A DNA stretch of 64,000 nt from Bacteroidales bacterium (GTDB lineage Bacteria > Bacteroidota > Bacteroidia > Bacteroidales > JAFGXI01), in NCBI GenBank assembly GCA_016936665.1, contig JAFGXI010000033.1, positions 62,001 to 126,000 on the forward strand. Direction: 5' to 3'. The translations under genes and the position numbers were made by a program. The notes beneath the pieces were generated by a model. It was not told the DNA's origin. It searched no databases and was given only the letters and a program-made list of their open reading frames with translations. Shown here piece after piece: positions 38,448-48,457 of this stretch. How positions within the stretch are numbered: position 1 is the stretch's first letter; every line of letters starts with the position of its first letter.

Positions 38448-40229
38448 ATGAGTAAAGTCGAAATCAAAACCGGAGGAGAGTTTTTAGTTAAAGATATTGA
38501 TGCAAATGATATTTTTATTCCTGAAGAATTTGAAGAGGAACAACAAATGATTCTTCAAACTTGTTACGATTTTTTAGATGCTGAGGTCATACCAAACTTA
38601 GATAAAATCGATAAAAAGGAAAACAATATTATGCGCACACTCATCTCAAAAGCCGGAGAATTAGGCTTGTTGGGAATTGCTGTGCCCGAAGAATACGAAG
38701 GATTCAATCAATCATTTTTAACTACCATGTATGCCAACGAAGCTATTGGCTCGTCTTTTTCATACGCTGTTGCATATATGGCTCATACCGGAATCGGCAC
38801 TTTACCTTTATTATATTACGGAAACGAAAAGCAAAAACAAAAATACATCCCCCGCATGGCTAGCGGAGAAATGGCCGCTGCATATTGTTTAACCGAGCCT
38901 AACGCAGGTTCGGACGCTAATTCTGGAGCCTCTCGTGCAACACTATCGGAAGATGGGAAGCATTATATTTTAAACGGGCAAAAAATGTGGATCACCAACG
39001 GTGGTTTTGCCGATATCTTAACCGTTTTTGCGAAAATAGATAACGACCGCGTACTTAGTGCATTTTTAGTAGAAAGCGATTGGGAAGGCGTAACCGTTAA
39101 CCCAGAAGAACACAAAATGGGAATTAAAGGTTCTTCTACTACTCAATTGTTCTTTAGCGATGTAAAAGTGCCCGTTGAAAACCTATTAGGCAAAAGAGGC
39201 GAAGGATTCCGTATTGCATTAAACATATTACACATTGGCCGAATAAAGTTAGCCGCCAACTCACTTGGCTCTGCAAAAAGAACCATCAATTATGCTGTGA
39301 ACTACGCTAACGAAAGAAAACAATTTGGAAAACATATCTCAAGCTTTGGGGCTATCCAACATAAACTAGCAGAGCAAGTCATTCGCACATACGCCGCTGA
39401 ATCATCAATATACAGAGCGAGCAAGCAAATAGATACTGCAATTGCCCACTACGAATCTGAAGGATTAGAACATGGAGCTGCCCATATCGAAGGCTCAGCT
39501 CAATACGCTGTAGAATGTGCGCTATTAAAAGTTTACGGCTCCGAAATGCTAGATTACGTTGTCGATGAGGCTGTTCAGATTTATGGAGGTATGGGGTTCT
39601 CTGCCGATATGCCTGTAGATAGAGCTTACCGCGATTCTCGTATCAATCGTATTTTTGAAGGAACAAACGAAATTAACCGTTTATTAGTAGTAGACACTGC
39701 CATTAAAGATGCTCAGAAAAACAAATACGACTTATTTGGGCCTGCAGCAGAAGTAATGAAAGAAATCGAAAATCTTAAACCGGTTCTCGATGGCTCAGAA
39801 TCGTACTACGAAGAAAAACACAAGTACGTTAAAGCATTTAAGAAAGCCGTTTTAATGGCTATTTATAGCATGACAGACACTTTACAACGTAAACTTGCTT
39901 TCGAACAAGAAATTATGATGAATGTAACTGATATGATGATTCAACTTTACGTTGCAGAATCTACATTATTGCGTGTCGAAAAATTAGAAACCATTAAAGG
40001 AGCAGAGGCTGTTAAATTACAACGCGATATATTAGATGTTGTGATATACGATGCTGCTGCTAAAATTCAAAAATCGGGTAAAGATGCGATTTATTCGTAT
40101 GCCGAAAACAATGCTAATGTTCTAATAAAAGCATTAGAACATTTTACTACTGTTAAAGGCTTAAATGTAAAAGACAACAGAAGAAGAATTGCAACGCATT
40201 TAATTGAAGAAAACAAGTATAAGTTTTAA
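38448..40229 (+). CDS. Acyl-CoA dehydrogenase family protein
   Basis: AAYCLTEPNAGSDANS, KMWITNGGFAD, QIYGGMGFSADMPVDRAYRDSRINRIFEGTNEINR. Confidence 0.95.
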   Translation: MSKVEIKTGGEFLVKDIDANDIFIPEEFEEEQQMILQTCYDFLDAEVIPNLDKIDKKENNIMRTLISKAGELGLLGIAVPEEYEGFNQSFLTTMYANEAIGSSFSYAVAYMAHTGIGTLPLLYYGNEKQKQKYIPRMASGEMAAAYCLTEPNAGSDANSGASRATLSEDGKHYILNGQKMWITNGGFADILTVFAKIDNDRVLSAFLVESDWEGVTVNPEEHKMGIKGSSTTQLFFSDVKVPVENLLGKRGEGFRIALNILHIGRIKLAANSLGSAKRTINYAVNYANERKQFGKHISSFGAIQHKLAEQVIRTYAAESSIYRASKQIDTAIAHYESEGLEHGAAHIEGSAQYAVECALLKVYGSEMLDYVVDEAVQIYGGMGFSADMPVDRAYRDSRINRIFEGTNEINRLLVVDTAIKDAQKNKYDLFGPAAEVMKEIENLKPVLDGSESYYEEKHKYVKAFKKAVLMAIYSMTDTLQRKLAFEQEIMMNVTDMMIQLYVAESTLLRVEKLETIKGAEAVKLQRDILDVVIYDAAAKIQKSGKDAIYSYAENNANVLIKALEHFTTVKGLNVKDNRRRIATHLIEENKYKF

Positions 40230-40252
40230 TAATTTTTCATTTTAAAAATATC

Positions 40253-40284
40253 AATCCTGCTACAACTGTAGTGGGATTTTTTAT
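40253..40284 (+). terminator. Intrinsic terminator
   Basis: AATCCTGCTAC-aact-GTAGTGGGATTTTTTATTT. Confidence 0.75.
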
Positions 40285-40343
40285 TTACGAGACAACCATT
40301 TTTCGACTTGATGTGTCTAAAACTCTATTGTAAATTAAATATT

Positions 40344-42230
40344 ATGAAAAAAATAAACCTCATTTCTTTAACATTTTTATTTACTGGATTTTTAAGTGCC
40401 CAAAGTATAATAATGCCTTCCAGTCCTACTTTAAATTCTATGGCCCCAATTTGTGCTTATGACCAAAACAATTCTATCATTTACAATACGAGTTATGATG
40501 TAATAAGTGGCGAATCGGGCCCCGATTACGGTTGTTTAATGGCTACTCCAAACCCTTCCTGGTATTATTTAAAAACTACTGATGATTTATCTCCTATTCA
40601 AATTCAATTATTCATATCACCATATGATCTTCCATTAATTGTTTGGGGCCCTTTTCAGAATTTATCTATTAACTATAATTCATTACAAACCGATAAAATT
40701 GTTGATTGTGACCAAGGAAATACAAACTGGATGCATTTCGAAATTGATACAGTTACGCCCAATTCATATTATATTGTCATGATTTCTAGTTGGCCTAACA
40801 CTGTTTCAGCAATATATTTCGAACTTCTTACCGGTTCCATTGAGTGCCCCAATATTATGAATTTCACAGAAGAGCACAATGTTAGTGGAAAGGTATTTTT
40901 TGATCTAAATACCAATTGCAATGACGATTCTGAATACCCAGTGCCCAATGCTATGGTTAAGGCAACGCCCGGAGAGTATTTCGCCATTACAAACGAAACA
41001 GGGTACTATAGCATGTATTTACCACAAGGCTTATACAATATTGAAACCGTTGGAATTAATGGGTTTTCTGATACCTGTAATGGAAATACACTAAATGTAA
41101 GTTCTAGCAATGGAACATTTGAGTCCAATCGTGGATTACAATCAACCATACCCACAAACAATGTAGATGTTGCCGTCAGTTTAATAGGCCAACATATCTT
41201 TATTACTAACGGAGCTACTGGCCCTTTTAATCTCTATCATATTTATTTTACAAATAATAATATCAACCCTTCTAGTGGCTATATCGATTTAGTTTTAGAT
41301 TCGGAACTTCAAATGAATTGGTCTAACGAATCTTACACCAACATAAACGATTCAACATATCGTTTTGAATATACCAATTTGCAGTTTAATGAGTCTCGTG
41401 CGATTCTATTTAAAACCAATGATTTAAATGCATTGAGTTTTCAAAACTATATTGCCTATAGTTCAGCTAGCATCTATCCAAATGAAACTGATGTTTACCC
41501 TCAAGACAATCAATCGACATATGGTTATCTAGTTCAACTTCCTTTTGACCCCAACAACATTTCGGTTTACCCTTTGGGCAATTATGAAGAAAACTACATC
41601 GAAACAAGCGATAGTGTTTTTACTTATATTGTAAATTTTCAAAACACGGGATTTGCGCCAGCTATCAATGTAAATATTTATGATAGCATCCCACTTGGAT
41701 TAGACATTGAATCATTTGAATTGATAGCCTCCTCACACAATTGCCAAGTACTTTTTAATCCTGATAATACGCTTCGTTTTTTCTTCGAAAATATCATGCT
41801 TACCGATTCTTTACACAACGAACCCGATAGCCATGGATTTGTAATTTTTAGATTAAAAACAAATCAAGCATTAAATATTGGTGATGAAATCGTCAATTTT
41901 GCAGATATTTATTTTGATAATAACCCTCCAGTAAGAACAAACGACGTTAAATCGATTGTACAAAGTGCAACAAGTATAAATGCATTCTCAAACGCGCAAA
42001 TTAAAATTTTCCCAAATCCGGCTAGTGAGAATATTCAAATTGCTTTGTCCAACACATCGTCAATCTCAACTATTAAACTTTTTAGTTTAAATGGGCAATT
42101 GCTTAAAAGTCTTTCGGTAGTGGATCAAAAAAGCGTTATTATCCCAGTAAAAAATTTAAAGAAAGGCTTGTATCTAGTAAAAGTAGAGTCTGAAGATCAA
42201 GCATATACTTCAAGAGTTATAATTTATTAG
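40344..42230 (+). CDS. T9SS type A sorting domain-containing surface protein (start refined from 40308)
   Basis: Signal peptide MKKINLISLTFLFTGFLSAQ; C-terminal IKIFPNPASENIQI…GLYLVKVES sorting domain. Confidence 0.88.
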   Translation: MKKINLISLTFLFTGFLSAQSIIMPSSPTLNSMAPICAYDQNNSIIYNTSYDVISGESGPDYGCLMATPNPSWYYLKTTDDLSPIQIQLFISPYDLPLIVWGPFQNLSINYNSLQTDKIVDCDQGNTNWMHFEIDTVTPNSYYIVMISSWPNTVSAIYFELLTGSIECPNIMNFTEEHNVSGKVFFDLNTNCNDDSEYPVPNAMVKATPGEYFAITNETGYYSMYLPQGLYNIETVGINGFSDTCNGNTLNVSSSNGTFESNRGLQSTIPTNNVDVAVSLIGQHIFITNGATGPFNLYHIYFTNNNINPSSGYIDLVLDSELQMNWSNESYTNINDSTYRFEYTNLQFNESRAILFKTNDLNALSFQNYIAYSSASIYPNETDVYPQDNQSTYGYLVQLPFDPNNISVYPLGNYEENYIETSDSVFTYIVNFQNTGFAPAINVNIYDSIPLGLDIESFELIASSHNCQVLFNPDNTLRFFFENIMLTDSLHNEPDSHGFVIFRLKTNQALNIGDEIVNFADIYFDNNPPVRTNDVKSIVQSATSINAFSNAQIKIFPNPASENIQIALSNTSSISTIKLFSLNGQLLKSLSVVDQKSVIIPVKNLKKGLYLVKVESEDQAYTSRVIIY

Positions 42231-42251
42231 TTCTAAAAATAAATTCGTTAG

Positions 42252-42297
42252 AAGCCCTTAAAAGCAGATTAACACTTGCTGCTTTTAAGGGCTTTAT
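42252..42297 (+). terminator. Intrinsic terminator with perfect 16-bp stem
   Basis: AAGCCCTTAAAAGCAG-attaacacttg-CTGCTTTTAAGGGCTT. Confidence 0.8.
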
Positions 42298-42312
42298 TAT
42301 TATAATTTGATC

Positions 42313-42343
42313 TTGAATTGTTTTAGTTATTTTGGTATTTTTG
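42313..42343 (+). promoter_or_regulatory. Bacteroidota promoter of the DUF2271-like gene
   Basis: TTG-N20-TATTTTTG. Confidence 0.7.
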
Positions 42344-42370
42344 TACCTATTTATTTTATCTAAAAATACT

Positions 42371-43135
42371 ATGAAACAAATTTACACGATGAGCTTAAGC
42401 ATTCTAATGCTTTTATCTTTTTCCCTAAAGTCTCAAACAGAGGGAAGTTTAACAGTAAGTTTTACTCAAGTTGCACATTCTGGTATGTGGGGAGCAAAAC
42501 ATGTATTAGCGGTTTGGATTCAAGATGAAAATGGGAGCTTTGTAAAAACCAAAATGCGATATTGGGGCACAGGCACAAATGATCACTTACCAATTTGGTT
42601 GGCAAATAGCAATGGAAACACAATTGATGCTACAACTGGGGCTACATTAACTTCATACACTACACGTTCTTTCGTTTGGAATGGAAAAGATGTTAATAAT
42701 AACACCGTGCCAGATGGTACTTATAAAGTTACTATTGAAGAATGTTGGTCACATGGAACAACAGGAAACGCATCGGTAACTTATACTTTTACTAAAAGCG
42801 GAAGTGATTTAATTGTAACGCCCTCCGACGATGCTAACTTTACCAATGTTAATATACATTGGGAACCTACTAACACCGGTACTTCGGAAATCATCAGCAA
42901 TAAAGTTGATATTTTTCCTATTCCTGCAAATGAAAATATAAATATTCAATTACCAAAGGGCTCCATAAATACGTCTATAGAGATTGTTTCGTTAAGTGGA
43001 AAAACTGCTTTTAAAAGGAGAGTTTATGGAGAAGGATTGATTCAAATTCCTGTTTACAACTGGGAAAGCGGTCTGTATTTAGTACGCATTAATTCGGATA
43101 AAAGCAATTATGTAAGTAAAATTGTTGTTCAGTAA
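42371..43135 (+). CDS. DUF2271-like protein with T9SS sorting domain (start refined from 42332)
   Basis: WGAKHVLAVWIQDENGSFVKT…RSFVWNGKDVNNNTVPDGTYKVTIEEC; C-terminal VDIFPIPANENINI…GLYLVRINS. Confidence 0.83.
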   Translation: MKQIYTMSLSILMLLSFSLKSQTEGSLTVSFTQVAHSGMWGAKHVLAVWIQDENGSFVKTKMRYWGTGTNDHLPIWLANSNGNTIDATTGATLTSYTTRSFVWNGKDVNNNTVPDGTYKVTIEECWSHGTTGNASVTYTFTKSGSDLIVTPSDDANFTNVNIHWEPTNTGTSEIISNKVDIFPIPANENINIQLPKGSINTSIEIVSLSGKTAFKRRVYGEGLIQIPVYNWESGLYLVRINSDKSNYVSKIVVQ

Positions 43136-43136
43136 A

Positions 43137-43937
43137 TTATAAAGATTTTACCTCAAACTTGTAAGTATTATCTTCAACAATTGTATCGACCAATAGTTGT
43201 AATACTTTTGTGTCTAAAGAAGAATAAAAATGATGAGTACTTTTCCGATTATCAGAAGATTTTAAATTGTGTTGTTGTAGTAAATTACAAGCTTGTTTTG
43301 CAACAGAAGGTGCCGGATTAATGATATTAATATTTTTTCCGGCACTTACTTTTTTAATCGTTTCACACAAAAAGGGATAATGTGTACAGGCTAATACTAG
43401 CTGGTCGATGCCCCGATCTAACAAAGGAATCACAGAGGCTTTTACAATCCTTTCTGCATTATCTGTATCTAATTCTCCGGCTTCTACCAACTCAACAAAG
43501 CCTTCTCCTACCTGAATTTCCAAATGTAAATCAGAAGCATATTTATTAGAGGTTTCTAAAAACAACCGTCCATTAAAAGTTCCTTTTGTAGCCAACACTC
43601 CAATTTTTCCGTTTTTTGTATTAAATGCAGCCGGTTTTACGGCGGGTTCCATTCCTACAAAAGGGATACTATAATTGGCTCTTAAATAATCAATTGCAGC
43701 CGCTGTGGCCGTATTGCAAGCTACAACAATTAATTTTGCGCCTTGTTGCAACAGAAAATCGACAATCTTCGATGAGCGATTGATAATTTCTTGCTGAGTC
43801 TTTGGCCCATAAGGACAATAAGCCGAGTCGGCGTAATAGACAGTAGACTCGTTTGGCATAAGGGCAACAAGCTCCCTCCAAACAGATAACCCCCCAACAC
43901 CGGAATCGAATACTCCTATGCAACTGTTATCCTTCAT
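43137..43937 (-). CDS. murI: Glutamate racemase
   Basis: IGVFDSGVGGLSV, VACNTATAAAI, LACTHYPFL. Confidence 0.96.
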   Translation of the reverse strand: MKDNSCIGVFDSGVGGLSVWRELVALMPNESTVYYADSAYCPYGPKTQQEIINRSSKIVDFLLQQGAKLIVVACNTATAAAIDYLRANYSIPFVGMEPAVKPAAFNTKNGKIGVLATKGTFNGRLFLETSNKYASDLHLEIQVGEGFVELVEAGELDTDNAERIVKASVIPLLDRGIDQLVLACTHYPFLCETIKKVSAGKNINIINPAPSVAKQACNLLQQHNLKSSDNRKSTHHFYSSLDTKVLQLLVDTIVEDNTYKFEVKSL

Positions 43938-43945
43938 AATTACAC

Positions 43946-43976
43946 AAAAAAACCGTCAACTAAGTTAACGGTTTAT
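43946..43976 (-). terminator. Intrinsic terminator of the uppS-bamA-ompH-ompH block
   Basis: Minus strand AAACCGTTAACTtAGTTGACGGTTTTTTT. Confidence 0.75.
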
Positions 43977-43996
43977 ATTTTAAGTTGAAAAACAAT

Positions 43997-44503
43997 CTAC
44001 TGAATTCCTAATTTTGCCTTTACTAATGGTAAAATATCATCTGATTCTTCTGGCCAGAAAACTAATGCACCTGTGCTAGTATCAAAAACATAAGTGTATT
44101 CTTTTTCTTTAGATACTTCTCTGATAGCGTTTCTTGCTTTCTCAATAATTGGCTGCATAAGTTCAGCCTCTTTTTGTTGTAAATCTTGCTGTGCTGTTTG
44201 TTGGAAAGATTGGATACGCATATTTAAATCGTTCAATTCGCTTTCTTTTGTTTTCTGAATCAAAGGAGATAACGAGTCTTTTTTAGTTAAATAGTCGTTG
44301 TATTTTTGCTCTAATTCGGCTTGCATTGCCATTAACTGGTTTTCTAATTCTTTGGAGTGGGCTTTTAATGCATCGCTAGCTTGTTTATTATCTGGCATCG
44401 CCATTAAAAGGTCATTAGAATTGATATGACCAAATTTTTGTTTTGTTTGAGCAAAAGAGCTTAACGTAACTGCTAATGCTATAAAAAATAAAACCTTTTT
44501 CAT
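43997..44503 (-). CDS. OmpH/Skp family periplasmic chaperone (start refined from 44533)
   Basis: Signal peptide MKKVLFFIALAVTLSSFAQ; Skp-like coiled coil. Confidence 0.9.
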   Translation of the reverse strand: MKKVLFFIALAVTLSSFAQTKQKFGHINSNDLLMAMPDNKQASDALKAHSKELENQLMAMQAELEQKYNDYLTKKDSLSPLIQKTKESELNDLNMRIQSFQQTAQQDLQQKEAELMQPIIEKARNAIREVSKEKEYTYVFDTSTGALVFWPEESDDILPLVKAKLGIQ

Positions 44504-44530
44504 GAAATAATAATTTTCTTTTAAGTGTTG

Positions 44531-44538
44531 CAAATATA
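44531..44538 (-). promoter_or_regulatory. Candidate -7 element (TATATTTG) of the distal ompH gene
   Basis: Matches TAnnTTTG; overlaps the ORF-track start. Confidence 0.45.
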
Positions 44539-44569
44539 AAATTTATATGTTGTTATTTTTACTCGAATA

Positions 44570-45085
44570 TTAATTTTTGTAACCCAATTTCTGGAGCACT
44601 TCATCACTTCTATCAAACTTAGGGTTGGCGAATAATATATTTACAGAACTACTTCCTGAATCGAAGATAAAGTCAAGATTTGCTTCAGCAGCAACTTCTT
44701 TAATAGCATTGTAAATATCGTCTTGTATTGGCTTAATTAACTCTTGTCTTTTTTGGTATAGTTCACCCTCTTGCCCGAAATACTTTTTTTGTAATTCTTT
44801 TGCTTCTTTCTCTCTAGCGATAATTTCATTTTCTCGCTTTATTCGTAAATCTTCAGTTAGTAGAACTTTTTCGGCTTGATATTCTTTATACATTCTTTCA
44901 ATATCGGCATATATATCTTCAATTTCTTTTTGCCATTCTGCTGAATACTCATCTAATTTCTTTTGAGATGCTTCGAAAGATGGAATGTTTTGAAGAATAT
45001 ATTCTGTATCGACATAACCAAATTTTTGAGCAAATGTTGATAGAGAAAACACTAAAACTGCAATTAACACTAATGTCTTTTTCAT
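44570..45085 (-). CDS. OmpH/Skp family periplasmic chaperone
   Basis: Signal peptide; KFGYVDTEYILQNIPSF…; adjacent to bamA. Confidence 0.92.
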   Translation of the reverse strand: MKKTLVLIAVLVFSLSTFAQKFGYVDTEYILQNIPSFEASQKKLDEYSAEWQKEIEDIYADIERMYKEYQAEKVLLTEDLRIKRENEIIAREKEAKELQKKYFGQEGELYQKRQELIKPIQDDIYNAIKEVAAEANLDFIFDSGSSSVNILFANPKFDRSDEVLQKLGYKN

Positions 45086-45145
45086 ATCCTATTATTTTTA
45101 AAACTTTAGTTTAAATAAAGTCTGAGTTAATAATCAATTTATTTT

Positions 45146-47743
45146 TTAAAAACTTTGTCCAATAATAAAGTGGAACTGCGAACCATTTGCTGTTGGTCTT
45201 CCTTTAACAGGATCGTAGCCATAGCCCCAGTCGACTCCTAACTTACCAAACATTGGTAAAAATACTCTAACACCAACCCCTGCCGATCTGTAAATGTTAA
45301 ATGGACTAAATCTGCTCCCACTCGACCAAGAGTTTCCTCCTTCAACAAATACTAGGCCATAAAGTGTTGCCGAAGGGTCGAGCGATATTGGATATCTCAT
45401 TTCTAGTACAAACTTATCGTATATGTTTCCTCCATCTGTAGGTGTTATTGAACTGTTTTCGTAACCTCTTAAGGCAATAGTTTCTTTTCCATACAGATTA
45501 TAACTCATTAAACCATCTCCACCCATTGTAAAACCTTCAAACGGAGAAACTCCATATGCCGTATTATACATTCCTAAGAAACCAAACTCGGCATTAGCTA
45601 CCAAAACTAATTTGTCAACAATATTAGTAAACCATTGTCCGGATAATTTCCACTTATGATATTCTATCCATTTGTATCTTTCTACATCAGAAATAGTAGT
45701 ATAGTCCTTATCATTCATTAGCGACCAAGGCGGTGTCAATTGAAGTGAAACACTGAATACAGAACCTCTTCTAGGATATATAGGCTGGTCTGTTGAACTA
45801 CGTGTTAATATCGTTTTAAAGCTTATGCTATTAGATTGTCCCGATGAAAATGGGAAAGAGAAGTAGCTACTATTGTAATTATTTAAATCGTAAATTTGGT
45901 ATGCTATTTCGTTATACAATGTGAAAAAGTCATCTGGCCATTTTAATCGTCGACCAATACCCACCGAAGCGCCGGTTATCTTCATTGTACCATAATAATC
46001 ACTGGTTTTTGCATACCCTGTCGACATAATATTATGATAAACTGAGACCGATAACGAATTTGGTTTCTTTCCTCCTAACCATGGTTCAATAAAAGTCGCA
46101 CTATACGACTGATAATAAATACCATTGGTTTGTGCTCTTAAACTAAGTTTTTGTCCATCGCCTGTTGGTAATGGAGACCAAGCCGATTTATTAAAAATGT
46201 TTCTGGTCGAAAAATTATTAAATGTTAAACCTAAAGTACCAACAATCATATTTGCGCCCCAACCTCCGGATAGTTCGATTTGATCTGAAGGCTTTTCTTC
46301 TACGATATATTCTAAGTCAACTGTACTGGTTGCCGGATCTGGCTTAGGTGTTACATTTAATTTTTCAGGATCGAAATAGCCTAGTTGCGCCAATTCTCGT
46401 TGTGTTCTAATAATATCGGAACGGCTAAACAAATCGCCTGGTTTTGTGCGAATTTCTCTGATAATAACATGATCGTTGGTTTTTGTGTTTCCAACCACTG
46501 TAACACGATTGATTCGTGCTTGTTTGCCTTCTTGCATTCTCATTTCGATATCGATAGAATCATTTTCTACAGCAATCTCTACAGGGGTTAAATTGAAAAA
46601 CAAATATCCGTCGTCTAAATAGAGAGAACTTAAGCTGATCTCACTTACAAATAATTTTTCGTCGAGTAAAGTTTGATTGAAAATATCGCCTTTGTTTATT
46701 CCTAAATATCTTGATAAAAACTCTGAAGAATATTTAGTGTTTCCTACCCAAGTGATATTTCTAAAGTAATATTTTTGACCTTCTTCGATAAAAATATCTA
46801 AATTCAACGTTCCATCAGGGTTAACCGATAATGAGTCCTTTAGAATACGTGCATCTCTATAGCCTCTTTCGTTATATTTTTCAAGTACTTTTTTCTTGTC
46901 TTCTTTAAAATTACTTTCGACATATTTAGAAGTCTTGAATATATTATACCAAGTTTTTTGTTTTGTTTCTTTTAGTTTTCTTCGCAATTTTGAATCGTTA
47001 AAAGGTGAATTTTTGAAGTGAACCTTCCAAAATCCTGCATTTTGTTCTTCGAGCATTGCTTTATATGTTTCATTGTCGGTATTCCCGTGAAAGCGAATAT
47101 TTTTTATTTTAACTCGTTTATTCGGTTTTACTTTAATGAATAAGATTACGCTATTAACAAAATTAGAGTCTGGTTTTTGCGTAATTTCAACATCGACATT
47201 ATAAAATCCTTTATCGATAAAGTAATTTTTAACGCTGAGTTTTGTATTTGCAAGAATATTATCGGTAATTTGGTTACCCCTAACTAAATGGATGATATCT
47301 CTAATATCGTCGGCTTCCGATTTTTTTACACCTTGAATTCCAAACTTAGATAACCGAGGACGCTCTTGTAATGCTATTTCTAAAAAGATTCGATTCTCAA
47401 TAATTTTACTAGCCTTTATCTGAACATCGGAAAACAAACCTTGTTTCCATAATTTTTCAATTGCTTTAGTGATTTGATCTCCGGGCACTTTTATAGTCTG
47501 ACCGACCTGCAACTCTGAGATATTAATCAAAACATCTTGATCGAGGTACTTAACACCAGTTACTATAATACCCCCTATTTCATATTCTTTTGGAGATGAA
47601 TAGTCAATTTTATCGACATTACCATTCGATATTACTTGTGACCATAGGGATTGGTTAGAAAAAATAAAAAAGGCCAATACAAGGCCTGCATATTTTCTTA
47701 TCTTATTATACTTGTTCGCTAGTTTTTCCAAATCTTCTTTCAC
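45146..47743 (-). CDS. bamA: Outer membrane protein assembly factor BamA
   Basis: POTRA repeats and Omp85 barrel; C-terminal FGKLGVDWGYGYD…FHFIIGQSF; GTG start, no ATG upstream of signal peptide. Confidence 0.93.
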   Translation of the reverse strand: MKEDLEKLANKYNKIRKYAGLVLAFFIFSNQSLWSQVISNGNVDKIDYSSPKEYEIGGIIVTGVKYLDQDVLINISELQVGQTIKVPGDQITKAIEKLWKQGLFSDVQIKASKIIENRIFLEIALQERPRLSKFGIQGVKKSEADDIRDIIHLVRGNQITDNILANTKLSVKNYFIDKGFYNVDVEITQKPDSNFVNSVILFIKVKPNKRVKIKNIRFHGNTDNETYKAMLEEQNAGFWKVHFKNSPFNDSKLRRKLKETKQKTWYNIFKTSKYVESNFKEDKKKVLEKYNERGYRDARILKDSLSVNPDGTLNLDIFIEEGQKYYFRNITWVGNTKYSSEFLSRYLGINKGDIFNQTLLDEKLFVSEISLSSLYLDDGYLFFNLTPVEIAVENDSIDIEMRMQEGKQARINRVTVVGNTKTNDHVIIREIRTKPGDLFSRSDIIRTQRELAQLGYFDPEKLNVTPKPDPATSTVDLEYIVEEKPSDQIELSGGWGANMIVGTLGLTFNNFSTRNIFNKSAWSPLPTGDGQKLSLRAQTNGIYYQSYSATFIEPWLGGKKPNSLSVSVYHNIMSTGYAKTSDYYGTMKITGASVGIGRRLKWPDDFFTLYNEIAYQIYDLNNYNSSYFSFPFSSGQSNSISFKTILTRSSTDQPIYPRRGSVFSVSLQLTPPWSLMNDKDYTTISDVERYKWIEYHKWKLSGQWFTNIVDKLVLVANAEFGFLGMYNTAYGVSPFEGFTMGGDGLMSYNLYGKETIALRGYENSSITPTDGGNIYDKFVLEMRYPISLDPSATLYGLVFVEGGNSWSSGSRFSPFNIYRSAGVGVRVFLPMFGKLGVDWGYGYDPVKGRPTANGSQFHFIIGQSF

Positions 47744-48443
47744 GTTTTTGATAATCTATTATAGCTTCGTATAGCTCTTCTTTTCTGAATTCAGGCCAAA
47801 ATTTGTCTGTAAAAAACAATTCAGAATAGGCAATCTGCCATAATAGAAAATTACTAATTCTATATTCTCCACTGGTTCTTATTAATAATTCTGGATCTGG
47901 GATATTTTTAGTTGTTAAATAACTCGATATCAATTCATCACTGATATCGCTCTCTTTAACTTGACCTTGTTTTACATCTTTAATAATATTGTGAATAGCA
48001 TTCTTTAGCTCCCATCTCGAACTGTAGCTTAATGCTATAACCACGGTTAAACCGGTATTATGAGCAGTTTCTTGAATTGCTTCCTCAAATTCTTCTTGTA
48101 CATCGATTGGTAAAGCCTTCAAATTACCAATACCCAACAATCTGATATTGTTCTTGTTTAAATCGGGAACCTCTGCTTTTATTGTTTTTACTAGTAACCC
48201 CATTAAAGCATCGACTTCTGCTTTAGGTCGGCTCCAATTCTCAGTAGAAAAGGCGTAAAAAGTTAAATATTTAACCCCTATCTCAGCTGAGGCTTCCACA
48301 ACAGCACGAACTGAATTTACCCCCTCTTGATGACCTACAAAACGCTCTTCTCCTCTCGCTTTAGCCCATCTTCCATTGCCATCCATAATTATAGCAATAT
48401 GAACAGGAACATTATTTTTTTGTATTTGGTCTTTTTTACTCAT
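47706..48443 (-). CDS. uppS: Isoprenyl (undecaprenyl diphosphate) transferase (start refined from 48452)
   Basis: HIAIIMDGNGRWAKARG, TFYAFSTENWSRP, DPELLIRTSGEYRISNFLLWQ. Confidence 0.96.
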   Translation of the reverse strand: MSKKDQIQKNNVPVHIAIIMDGNGRWAKARGEERFVGHQEGVNSVRAVVEASAEIGVKYLTFYAFSTENWSRPKAEVDALMGLLVKTIKAEVPDLNKNNIRLLGIGNLKALPIDVQEEFEEAIQETAHNTGLTVVIALSYSSRWELKNAIHNIIKDVKQGQVKESDISDELISSYLTTKNIPDPELLIRTSGEYRISNFLLWQIAYSELFFTDKFWPEFRKEELYEAIIDYQKRERRFGKTSEQV

Positions 48444-48449
48444 GGTTTG

Positions 48450-48457
48450 CAAATTTA
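48450..48457 (-). promoter_or_regulatory. Candidate -7 element (TAAATTTG) directly in front of the uppS ATG
   Basis: Matches TAnnTTTG on the minus strand. Confidence 0.5.
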
